DNA from: Candidatus Brocadiia bacterium
Lineage (GTDB): Bacteria; Planctomycetota; PUPC01; DSUN01
Direction: 5' to 3'
Length of the DNA: 11,976 nucleotides
NCBI GenBank assembly: GCA_016782825.1
Contig: JADHXT010000072.1
Span: forward strand, 1 to 11,976
Shown here: piece after piece, positions 7,501 to 11,976 of the stretch
How positions within the stretch are numbered: position 1 is the first letter of the stretch
Layout of the letters: every line of letters starts with the position of its first letter
Position numbers and translations under genes: made by a program
Notes under the pieces: model-generated
What the model was told of the DNA's origin: nothing
The model's database searches: none
What the model saw: the letters and a program-made list of their open reading frames with translations, nothing else

Positions 7501-8474
7501 ACGATGCCCCCCTCGAGGGGCGAGCGGAGGTCGCCGCGCGCGCGGACCGCCACGATGCGGCCGTCAGGCAGGGTCGACGGGGTGCGATATCGCCAGCCAT
7601 CGTCCTTCCCCGGGACAAGCGGACGGGGTCCCGAGGCCATGCCGAGCGCAGGGTCGGCCACGACGAGGCGGCCGAACCGCCCGGGGTTGCTCCCGGGCTT
7701 GGCGTAGCTGCCGACCCGCGCCACGCCGAGGAGACGTCCACCGGAGAGCTCGCAGAAGTCGCTGATGGGGGCCTGGGCGAAGTGGCGGTGGCCGAAGCAA
7801 CTGAAGAGCTCGGTGCCGTCGGGGCGGACGGTGAAGATGGGGAAGCGATGGGTGCGAAAGTTGCGGTGCTCCCAGCGGGTGTAGTAGATGCGGCCGTCGC
7901 TGAAGAGCCGCGGCCGGAGGTCGTGGCTGAGATTGAAGGAGATCTGGCGGACGTCGGAGCCGTCGGGCCGCATGGTGTGCAGGAGGGTGGCGAGCTCGCG
8001 GTGGTACTCGTCGAGGATCTCCGTGCGGTTGCTCAGGAAGGCGATGCGGCCGTCGGGGAGGTAGAAGGGGTCGACGTCGTCGTAGGGGCCGAGGGTGAGG
8101 CGGCGCAGGTTGGAGCCGTCGGCGTTGCACTCGTAGATGTGCCACCGGTCGCGGCTGCCGCGCGGGCACATGCTGAAGACGATGCGCGCGCCGTCGAACC
8201 GCACGGCCGGCCGCCGGACCGAGGCGTGGCTGTAGTTGGTGATGGGGCGCAGGCCGCTGCCGTCGCCCCGCACGGTGTACAGATTCGTGTCGCGCTCCGC
8301 AAGGCGGAGCTCCCAGGGGAAGCGGAACTCCAGGCGTGGGGTCTTGACGAAAACGAAGCGCACGGCCGACAGGCCGGCCGGCGTCGTAGCCCCCAGTACT
8401 CCCGCAGGAGCGCCCGCCAAGACGGCGAGCAAGACCCACGCGCGTCGCAGCGACGCGGTTCTACTCGAGCACAT
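4542..8474 (-). CDS. Exported tetra-heme HzsA-related / YVTN beta-propeller / di-heme peroxidase-like fusion protein
   Basis: The protein has 1310 residues. Residues 1-29 are a signal peptide, so it acts outside the cytoplasmic membrane. Residues 35-345 form a TolB-like propeller (WHIYECNADGSNLRRLT at 111, DVDPFYLPDGRIAFLS at 133), and 365-640 resemble the middle and C-terminal parts of hydrazine synthase alpha and HzsA-related proteins, with heme sites CMGCH (487-491) and CESCH (534-538). A Pro-rich linker (about 640-715) leads to seven YVTN-type blades (about 720-1086, SPDGKTLYV motifs). The C-terminal region (1090-1310) resembles MauG/cytochrome c peroxidases, with CASCH (1112-1116) and CSSCH (1224-1228). 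The expected role is multi-heme redox chemistry or electron transfer; hydrazine synthesis should not be assumed. I chose ATG 8474 because GGAGAGG precedes it and the signal peptide starts there. The frame stays open upstream to 9734 but is nonsense. HzsA-like and YVTN/peroxidase modules are usually separate proteins, so this looks like a fusion. Confidence 0.9.
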   Translation of the reverse strand: MCSSRTASLRRAWVLLAVLAGAPAGVLGATTPAGLSAVRFVFVKTPRLEFRFPWELRLAERDTNLYTVRGDGSGLRPITNYSHASVRRPAVRFDGARIVFSMCPRGSRDRWHIYECNADGSNLRRLTLGPYDDVDPFYLPDGRIAFLSNRTEILDEYHRELATLLHTMRPDGSDVRQISFNLSHDLRPRLFSDGRIYYTRWEHRNFRTHRFPIFTVRPDGTELFSCFGHRHFAQAPISDFCELSGGRLLGVARVGSYAKPGSNPGRFGRLVVADPALGMASGPRPLVPGKDDGWRYRTPSTLPDGRIVAVRARGDLRSPLEGGIVVLSADGAREQPIYDDPAMIELFPEAIVPREPPPVLPSSVDPMKTTGIIAGINVFRSELRHDNGSLYQPMGHLEGRVRAIRVLRGFGCRAENPSPRSKNGGSFIMPLNAEVVLGEAPVYPDGSFAVEVPAGVPLVFQALDEQGMDLTFHKSWVNVMPGEKRLCMGCHEHRDHAPMNQMPLALQRPPERVAERGEPVAYLESVAPIVKAKCESCHEPGGPRGLHGTAYRGNEHTNRTKGPILRYVRPHYARDSFLIWKLYGRALSDGRGLDQAHSRPPRDTWRGSPMPPTHAPQLTPDELRTVVLWVELGAYYRAFPFRDDDEAPTAPEPPTVEPAGAIALTPDVPAGDPGDFFPDPAPRPRRSAPEGPTPPRIFASPRKPDRPLPVDPVQAYEYKSPMRLAVSPDGSRLYVSNSTAGSVSVVDTATGRVLREIPVGPEPVGLAVSHDGGTVYVAVRGSHSVAALDPKAGRVVQRCQVAYEPYGLALSPDGKLLLATSVVSGSVSLVSVPKLRPLTQIPVSREPRGVAFAPGGKIALVANALSPEPATRPDVAAVVSVVDIGTGKAMAEVGTVDGNALRDIVVSPDGKWAYVAHQIPRFNVPTTQVTQGWIQTNGLTILDLRGAPHHHATVPLDTFTGGAANPCGLAIAPDGKTLYVSHTGTHQITVVDLPRLHGVTAGRRHEARRRRDASLADPRDLARDLGALPRAHVFTRWDSGGFGPMGITLSPDGKTLYVAHYFSDTVTALDTASGRVDRTIRVGPEKPMTRVRRGHFLFHDARRSCFQGWLSCASCHPEGGADGLNWDLLNDGMGNRKNAKMLVGALATPPAMSTGVRPDGETAVAKGFQFIQFRQHTDQEQEAVVAYLRWARHRPSPFHRKPDGSLDASATRGKALFDDGRVGCSSCHPAPSYTDQRLYDVGTRSPEDRRDTYDTPSLRELYRTAPYLHSGAAATLRGMLTTFNPHDRHGRTSHLSTQQLDDLVAFLRSL

Positions 8475-8527
8475 CGACCTCTCCGGCGCCCTGGACAACT
8501 GCACCGGTTGTCCTCCCATGCTGTTTG

Positions 8528-8555
8528 ATCCTAGTCCCCGCTTGGCAGATTGCAA
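8528..8555 (-). promoter_or_regulatory. Weak candidate promoter for the tetra-heme fusion gene
   Basis: In the 230-nt gap before the gene, TTGCAA (8555-8550) and TAGGAT (8533-8528) are 16 nt apart on the minus strand. This would give a leader of about 47 nt. The gap shows no convincing terminator for the upstream gene, so read-through from it is equally possible. Confidence 0.3.
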
Positions 8556-8704
8556 GCAAAAAGCATGCCAGAATCGGGGGAGCGCGAGCAGGGGGCTCCA
8601 TGGGGCCGTTCGGCAGCGCATGGGGGCGGAGGAGGAGGCCGTGGATCGAGGCTCAAGGGCAGTGATCCGGGGAGAATCGCGCCGGGATGCTGCGAAACAC
8701 GGCA

Positions 8705-10144
8705 TCAGGAGGGCGGGGGGACGTCCTCGGGCGGGGCGTCCCGCCCGCTGGCCTGGGCGGCGCGGCGGCGCGCGACCTCGTTGAGGTTCTCGGGCAGCAT
8801 GGCGAGCTGGCGCTGGCGGCGGGCCTCGCTGAGCGCCTGCTGGTGGTCGCGCTCGCGCAGGTAGGCAAAAAGGAGGATGACTACCGTGAGGGTCACGACG
8901 GTGCCGAGCGCGATCTCGAGCGTGTACGACCGCTTGTACTCCCGCAGCACCAGCCGCGTGCCCACCACGACCGGACTGCTGAGCACTTGGCGGCCCTGGC
9001 TCACGTAGCTCCACTTCTTGAGGAAGTAGCCGTAGACGATCACCGGGTCCTTCAGGTGGATGCCGTCGGGAATGTCCACGCAGTAGAACGTATTCATCTT
9101 CCTGTCGGCATCGACGACCTGGCCGTAGTACACGTCCTTGGCGCCCAGGATGTTCTCGGGCAGGGCCATGCGGACGACGCGGCGGAGCTCGCCGGTGATG
9201 GCCACCGGCTTGCCCCGGTACTTGTCCGGGTTGTTCGAGAAATCGAGGTAGGTCAGCGTCGTGAGGGCCTCGGCCTCGACCGTCGCGAAGTCGGCCTTGC
9301 GGGCGCGGTTGAGCAGGTAGTAGAAGGCGCGGGCCTCGGGGCGGGTGCCGTCGTAGATGGGCTGCGGCAGTCCGGGCTCGGCCAGGTAGGTGAGCGGCTC
9401 GAAGCGCGGCGCGATGCACACCGCGGTGTGGAGATCGGGGTCCTCGAGGAACTTCTCGCTCTCCGGCTCGATAATCATCGGCTTGAGGTAGCGCGCGTAG
9501 ACGACCACGCTGTCGTGGCGGAGAGCGCCGGCGAGCTTCTCGACGGCGAAGACGTCGTAGAGATGCCCGTGGCTGTCCATCGGCGCGCCCTCGGCGCGGA
9601 TGCGGTAGACCCACATGTCGGTCAGCTTGAGCGGCGTCTCGGGGAGCTTGGTGCGCCAGATGCGGAGGATGCGGCCGCGGATCTCGAGCGGCTTCGCCCG
9701 CATCGAGTCGGGCTGCTCCCACAGCGTCTTCCACTCGGCCGGTTTGCCCTCGGCCTTCAGCGCGTCGGGCTTGTCCTGAGAGACGGCGTAGAGCAGACGC
9801 AGGAACGGGCGATACTCGAGGGTCGTGTCCTGATCGCTGATGAGCTTGTAGACCTCATCCTGGGTCAGGAACTCGAATCCGCCCTGGAGATCCTCCTCGC
9901 GCACCGTGAGGGGGCTGCCCTTCTTGCCCACCGAGCCGAGGTCGACCGGCGGCGGCTCCTTGGTGATCTCCTTGCTCACGGCCTCGGGCGGCTCGCCCTG
10001 GACCGTCTCCCGCTCGCCCATCCGCTGCGCGAGCTTCACCATCCCCCCGATCAGCACCACGAGGGCGGCCACCATGAGAATAAGCTTGGTGCGCTCGGAC
10101 CGGACCTTGCGGGTCTGGCCATCCTGGAGGAACTTGGCGTCCAT
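8705..10144 (-). CDS. Conserved two-helix membrane protein with two OB-like segments
   Basis: The protein has 479 residues. A membrane helix at 21-38, after a short basic segment, and a second at about 408-428 leave the 370 residues between them on the outer face of the membrane. A basic, Glu/Gln-rich tail (429-479) returns to the cytoplasm. Two segments have the look of small beta-barrels of OB type: 150-225 (KPLEIRGRILRIWRTKLPE) and 310-400 (YRGKPVAITGELRRVVRMAL, then VIVYGYFLKKWSYV). I associate this layout, including the phrase DFSNNPDKYRGKPV, with conserved proteins of unknown function in planctomycetes. ATG 10144 is preceded by AGGAG at 6 nt. The frame is open upstream to 11221, but 10145-10657 is repeat DNA and the true N terminus is the one with the helix. 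It sits 230 nt upstream of the tetra-heme gene, suggesting a shared membrane-side role. No catalytic motif is seen. Confidence 0.85.
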   Translation of the reverse strand: MDAKFLQDGQTRKVRSERTKLILMVAALVVLIGGMVKLAQRMGERETVQGEPPEAVSKEITKEPPPVDLGSVGKKGSPLTVREEDLQGGFEFLTQDEVYKLISDQDTTLEYRPFLRLLYAVSQDKPDALKAEGKPAEWKTLWEQPDSMRAKPLEIRGRILRIWRTKLPETPLKLTDMWVYRIRAEGAPMDSHGHLYDVFAVEKLAGALRHDSVVVYARYLKPMIIEPESEKFLEDPDLHTAVCIAPRFEPLTYLAEPGLPQPIYDGTRPEARAFYYLLNRARKADFATVEAEALTTLTYLDFSNNPDKYRGKPVAITGELRRVVRMALPENILGAKDVYYGQVVDADRKMNTFYCVDIPDGIHLKDPVIVYGYFLKKWSYVSQGRQVLSSPVVVGTRLVLREYKRSYTLEIALGTVVTLTVVILLFAYLRERDHQQALSEARRQRQLAMLPENLNEVARRRAAQASGRDAPPEDVPPPS

Positions 10145-10289
10145 GGCGCTCTCCTGCGGGTGCGAAAGCCGGCGCATTGTACCACCGCCCCCCCGGGCGT
10201 TCAACCGGTCACCCGTGGAGTCGCCCAACGCCGCAAATGGTTCATCCCCAGACGCTCGCGAATGCGCCATGATGGCCGCGGTACACGTT

Positions 10290-10384
10290 GCCGATCGCCC
10301 CCGGAAGGCCGACGACCCCACCCTGGGGCCGTGCCATGCCGATCGCCCCCGGAAGGCCAATGACCCCACCCTGGGGCCGTGCCA
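10290..10384. repeat. 48-bp tandem repeat, two copies
   Basis: Copies at 10290-10337 and 10338-10384 begin GCCGATCGCCCCCGGAAGGCC and end CCCTGGGGCCGTGCCA. They differ at two internal positions (GACGACC against AATGACC). Because 48 is a multiple of three, the unit is also a 16-residue repeat in every frame, which makes false open frames here. The second copy runs into the nested inverted repeat. Confidence 0.9.
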
Positions 10385-10455
10385 CGGCTGGCTTGCCCAG
10401 CCGTGCGGGGGCGCGCCGGCCACATGGGCACGGCGGGACAAGCCCGCCGTGGCAC
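10379..10455. repeat. 77-nt nested inverted repeat with two hairpins
   Basis: Outer arms GTGCCACGGC (10379-10388) and GCCGTGGCAC (10446-10455) are perfect complements. Inside are two perfect 9-bp hairpins: CACGGCTGG/CCAGCCGTG (10383-10391 and 10397-10405, loop CTTGC) and CACGGCGGG/CCCGCCGTG (10429-10437 and 10443-10451, loop ACAAG). Outer and inner arms overlap, so the long and the two-hairpin folds exclude each other. No U-tract follows on either strand, so these are not standard terminators. Confidence 0.85.
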
Positions 10456-10581
10456 AGCCTCGGTTTCCCACCGACGGCTCTGGCAGATCACAGGGAGCCG
10501 GACCCTGGGACGAGCCTTGATCCCCGGTCTCCTTGCGTTCCTCACCGTCGGCGCGCCCCCCGCCAGCCGCCCGAATCGGGC

Positions 10582-10662
10582 AATGTCGGACGCCGAACGA
10601 CGGATAGGCGTCTCGCGCTCCATCCCCATTCGACATTCGGCGTTCGGCGTTCGACATTCGAC
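10582..10662. repeat. Inverted repeat built of heptamers (RTTCGRC family)
   Basis: Arms 10582-10599 and 10641-10658 pair over 18 bases with one mismatch, leaving a 41-nt loop. The right side (10628-10662) consists of five head-to-tail heptamers: ATTCGAC, ATTCGGC, GTTCGGC, GTTCGAC, ATTCGAC. The left arm is the same series in reverse orientation with one variant (GTCCGAC). The element begins exactly where the HNH-like coding sequence stops looking like protein. Confidence 0.85.
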
Positions 10663-11221
10663 ATGCCTCCTCCTCCGCGCCCGCCGCGTCCCGGTACTCC
10701 TCAGGGTACTTCACCGGCCCGCCGCCCACCCGCCGCCACACGGCCAAGTGACGCCGCCAGTGGCACGGGCGGCACAGCGGCACCACGGTGAACGGATCGC
10801 CGTAGTCGGGATGATGCAGCTCGACCGGCCCCCCGCCGCAATCGGTGCAGCAATCGGCCACGGCCAGCAGCCCCAGCTTCCGCAGGCTCCACGACGTCCA
10901 CCGGACCAACGTGCGCTCGGGGTACCGCCGTCGATAGAGCCTGTCGTGCCGGCGCTTCCGCTCGCGGTACAGGTGACGCGACGCCTTCACACGCTCACGC
11001 CTCCCCACCGGGTCCGCCGCACGACGCCTGCGCATCCGCGCGCGGCACTGCGGCCCGTGCGTCGCGTAGTACCGCCGCATGGCCGCGCGGCAGCACGCCT
11101 TGCAGTCGGCTCGGCGTCGCCCGCTGCTGTATCGAACATGGAACTCCATCAAGTGCTTCTCTTCTCTACACTTAGAGCACACCTTCGTCAGTGGATGCTC
11201 CGGATCGGGAATCCAGTACAT
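10658..11221 (-). CDS. HNH/zinc-ribbon nuclease-like protein, stop codon lost
   Basis: Residues 1-188 are supported. Two zinc-binding parts are visible: C15-x2-C18 with C40-x2-C43, then C125-x2-C128 with LCRPCH (C150, C153). Between the last two lies HHPDYGDP (136-143), the His-His pattern of HNH-type endonucleases in phages and mobile elements. The middle (about 44-115) is very Arg-rich, suiting nucleic-acid binding. ATG 11221 is preceded by GAGGG at 7 nt. Coding-like sequence (third positions mostly G or C, PVKYPEEYRDAAGAEEEA) ends at about residue 186, where the heptamer array begins; the frame then stays open through 10145-10657 into the membrane-protein gene, with its first stop at 8705. 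The original stop has probably been overwritten by the repeat. If translated as is, the product would be an 838-residue fusion. It may be a decaying gene. The nuclease role is inferred. Confidence 0.7.
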
Positions 11222-11304
11222 GCGATGTCCCTCATTGAGCGCCTCGCCTCGCAGGCGGCGCCTGTTCGTCTGTTGAGCGTTGATGCGGATGTCGCGGGTG
11301 GCTT

Positions 11305-11360
11305 CAGGTTCCGGGTTCCAGGTTCCGGGTTCCAGGTTCCGGGTTCCAGGTTCCGGGTTC
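11305..11360. repeat. 14-bp tandem repeat, four perfect copies
   Basis: CAGGTTCCGGGTTC occurs four times without a gap or mismatch (starts 11305, 11319, 11333, 11347). Each copy is two related heptamers, CAGGTTC and CGGGTTC, so the basic period is 7. Confidence 0.95.
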
Positions 11361-11417
11361 CGGCAGAGAGGACCTGCCCGCGAAACACGCTAAGCACGCG
11401 AAACCGGAATCCGCCCC

Positions 11418-11452
11418 CCAGCATCCAGCATCCAGCATCCAGTATCCAGCAC
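11418..11452. repeat. CCAGCAT heptamer array, five copies
   Basis: Three perfect CCAGCAT heptamers (11418-11438) are followed by CCAGTAT and CCAGCAC, each with one change. Confidence 0.92.
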
Positions 11453-11488
11453 CCGCCCCCTCTTCCTTTCCCACTTCCCACTTCTGCC

Positions 11489-11516
11489 CTTTGCCTTCTG
11501 ACCTTTGCCTTTTGAC
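11489..11516. repeat. 14-bp direct repeat pair
   Basis: CTTTGCCTTCTGAC (11489-11502) is followed directly by CTTTGCCTTTTGAC (11503-11516), with one mismatch. It lies in a pyrimidine-rich stretch from about 11450 to 11530. Confidence 0.85.
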
Positions 11517-11649
11517 TTCCCCTTCTCCTCCGCCCCTTAAACGACAACGCCCCGCCAAAAGTCCGGGTCCGATTCTCAAAGGAGCGTCCCGCCCACGGGG
11601 ACTCAAGCACTTAGGGCGAAAAAGCCTGCCCCGGGTTCGTCACCGTGGC

Positions 11650-11699
11650 GACAAGCCGCTGGCTTGTCAGGCCCGCCGTCCACAAGCCAGCGGCTTGTG
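11650..11699. repeat. Paired hairpins in repeat unit 1
   Basis: GACAAGCC/GGCTTGTC (11650-11657 and 11661-11668, loop GCT) is followed 12 nt later by CACAAGCC/GGCTTGTG (11681-11688 and 11692-11699, loop AGC). The 17-base cores ACAAGCCGCTGGCTTGT and ACAAGCCAGCGGCTTGT are reverse complements, so the pair can also fold as one long hairpin. Confidence 0.9.
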
Positions 11700-11869
11700 C
11701 CTACGTCCTCCCCGAAACCCGGAACCTGGGACCCGCAACCTCTTCCCCTCCACCCCTTAAACGACAATGCCCCCTCCAAATCTAAGGGCCTTTCTCCGGA
11801 AAACCGCCCCGGCCACGGGGACTCAAGCACTTAGGGCGAAAAAACCTGCCCCGGGTTCGTCACCGTGGC

Positions 11870-11919
11870 GACAAGCCGCTGGCTTGTCAGGCCCGCCGTC
11901 CACAAGCCAGCGGCTTGTG
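11870..11919. repeat. Paired hairpins in repeat unit 2
   Basis: This is an exact copy of the paired hairpins 220 bp to the left, in the same position within the repeat unit. Confidence 0.9.
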
Positions 11920-11976
11920 CCTACGTCCTCCCCGAAACCCGGAACCTGGGACCCGCAACCTCTTCCCCTCCACCCC

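Larger units (their letters stand above)
10145..10657. other. Repeat-filled spacer between HNH-like and membrane-protein genes
   Basis: This 513-base stretch has no stop in the minus-strand frame shared by both neighbours, but its sequence is made of repeats: a 48-bp tandem pair, a 77-nt nested inverted repeat, and a heptamer-based inverted repeat. Base composition and the amino-acid text (repeated WHGPRVGS, MSNAERR) do not look like selected protein. No promoter was identified. Confidence 0.7.
11222..11976. other. Gene-free repeat region at right edge
   Basis: No credible gene is seen upstream of the HNH-like start. The short open frames here have a composition typical of translated repeats. 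The region is a succession of tandem arrays described separately, ending in a 220-bp repeat that continues beyond the window. Confidence 0.7.
11533..11976. repeat. 220-bp tandem repeat with a variable block, two units and the start of a third
   Basis: Unit 1 is 11533-11752 and unit 2 is 11753-11972; CCCC at 11973-11976 fits the start of a third. Weak similarity extends left to about 11522. The last 152 bases of each unit (11601-11752 and 11821-11972) differ at one position, and the first 21 at one. Between them, 11554-11583 and 11774-11803 match at only 12 of 30 positions, although the length is exactly kept. Each unit contains two hairpins and four tandem heptamers (GAAACCC, GGAACCT, GGGACCC, GCAACCT). 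Confidence 0.95.

Noticed and set aside
4542..8474. Anammox hydrazine synthase
   Set aside because: HzsA-related proteins occur far beyond anammox bacteria; no hzsB/hzsC or hydrazine dehydrogenase gene is visible, and the C-terminal fusion is not part of hydrazine synthase alpha.
6333..8528. 731-codon open frame on the plus strand
   Set aside because: It lies opposite the tetra-heme gene, whose signal peptide, heme sites and blades are unmistakable. Its text is Ala/Gly/Val/Asp/Glu-rich, as expected for the antisense of GC-rich coding DNA, with no domain.
8475..9734. 420 extra codons upstream and in frame with the tetra-heme gene
   Set aside because: Arg/Pro/His-rich nonsense overlapping the membrane-protein gene in another frame. 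A ribosome-binding site and signal peptide place the start at 8474.
8687..10363. 558-codon open frame on the plus strand
   Set aside because: Antisense of the two-helix membrane protein; repeated Leu/Glu/Val/Ala/Asp composition and no recognisable motif.
10383..10451. Rho-independent terminators at the two GC-rich hairpins
   Set aside because: Neither hairpin is followed by a T-tract on either strand.
11079..11515. Plus-strand frame ending in the repeat arrays
   Set aside because: Antisense of the HNH-like gene, followed by translated tandem repeats (GFQVPGSRFRVPG, SIQHPAS).
11533..11976. CRISPR array (repeat plus variable block)
   Set aside because: The constant part is about 190 bp, far longer than a CRISPR repeat, only two units are seen, and no cas gene is present.

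Overview
The window is GC-rich bacterial DNA in which every convincing gene lies on the minus strand, so the genes are read from high to low coordinates. The gene content suggests Planctomycetota or a close relative: a protein related to the hydrazine synthase alpha subunit (HzsA-related), fused to a YVTN beta-propeller and a di-heme peroxidase-like domain; beside it a two-helix membrane protein of a kind I associate with planctomycetes; and intergenic DNA packed with short repeats. The lineage is inferred from families; no rRNA or marker gene is present.

Layout in reading order (right to left). (a) 11222-11976: no credible gene. It holds small tandem arrays and a 220-bp tandem repeat that runs off the right edge and carries a short variable block between near-identical flanks. 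(b) 10658-11221: an HNH/zinc-ribbon nuclease-like gene with no stop codon of its own; its frame runs into a repeat field (10145-10660) and on into the next gene. (c) 8705-10144: a 479-residue protein with a membrane helix near each end. (d) 4542-8474: a 1310-residue exported tetra-heme protein, the main gene of the window. (e) 3831-4433 and 2902-3834: a complete type IV AbiEi/AbiEii toxin-antitoxin pair with a 4-nt overlap, a candidate promoter that would give an almost leaderless mRNA, and an inverted repeat placed like an operator. (f) 2475-2901: a spacer with a candidate promoter and a CTGTCTCTT array. (g) 1146-2474: an exported PAF-acetylhydrolase-like enzyme whose last codons appear to be frameshifted; the likely original C terminus is in another frame and ends at 1112. 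(h) 685-945: a small two-repeat ankyrin protein. (i) 1-656: a protein cut by the left edge, with an N-terminal domain like the Os1348/LigA-like (NHLP-clan) proteins and a duplicated 31-residue unit.

Working together: (c) and (d) are neighbours on one strand and both act at or outside the cytoplasmic membrane, so they may form an extracytoplasmic electron-transfer or heme-dependent unit. AbiEi/AbiEii is a self-contained addiction or phage-defence cassette. The ankyrin and Os1348-like genes are 28 nt apart and probably co-transcribed. The strongest leads are the HzsA-YVTN-peroxidase fusion, the frameshifted hydrolase tail, the duplicated Os1348-like protein, and the 220-bp repeat with its variable block. 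All identifications come from reading motifs; no database search was run.
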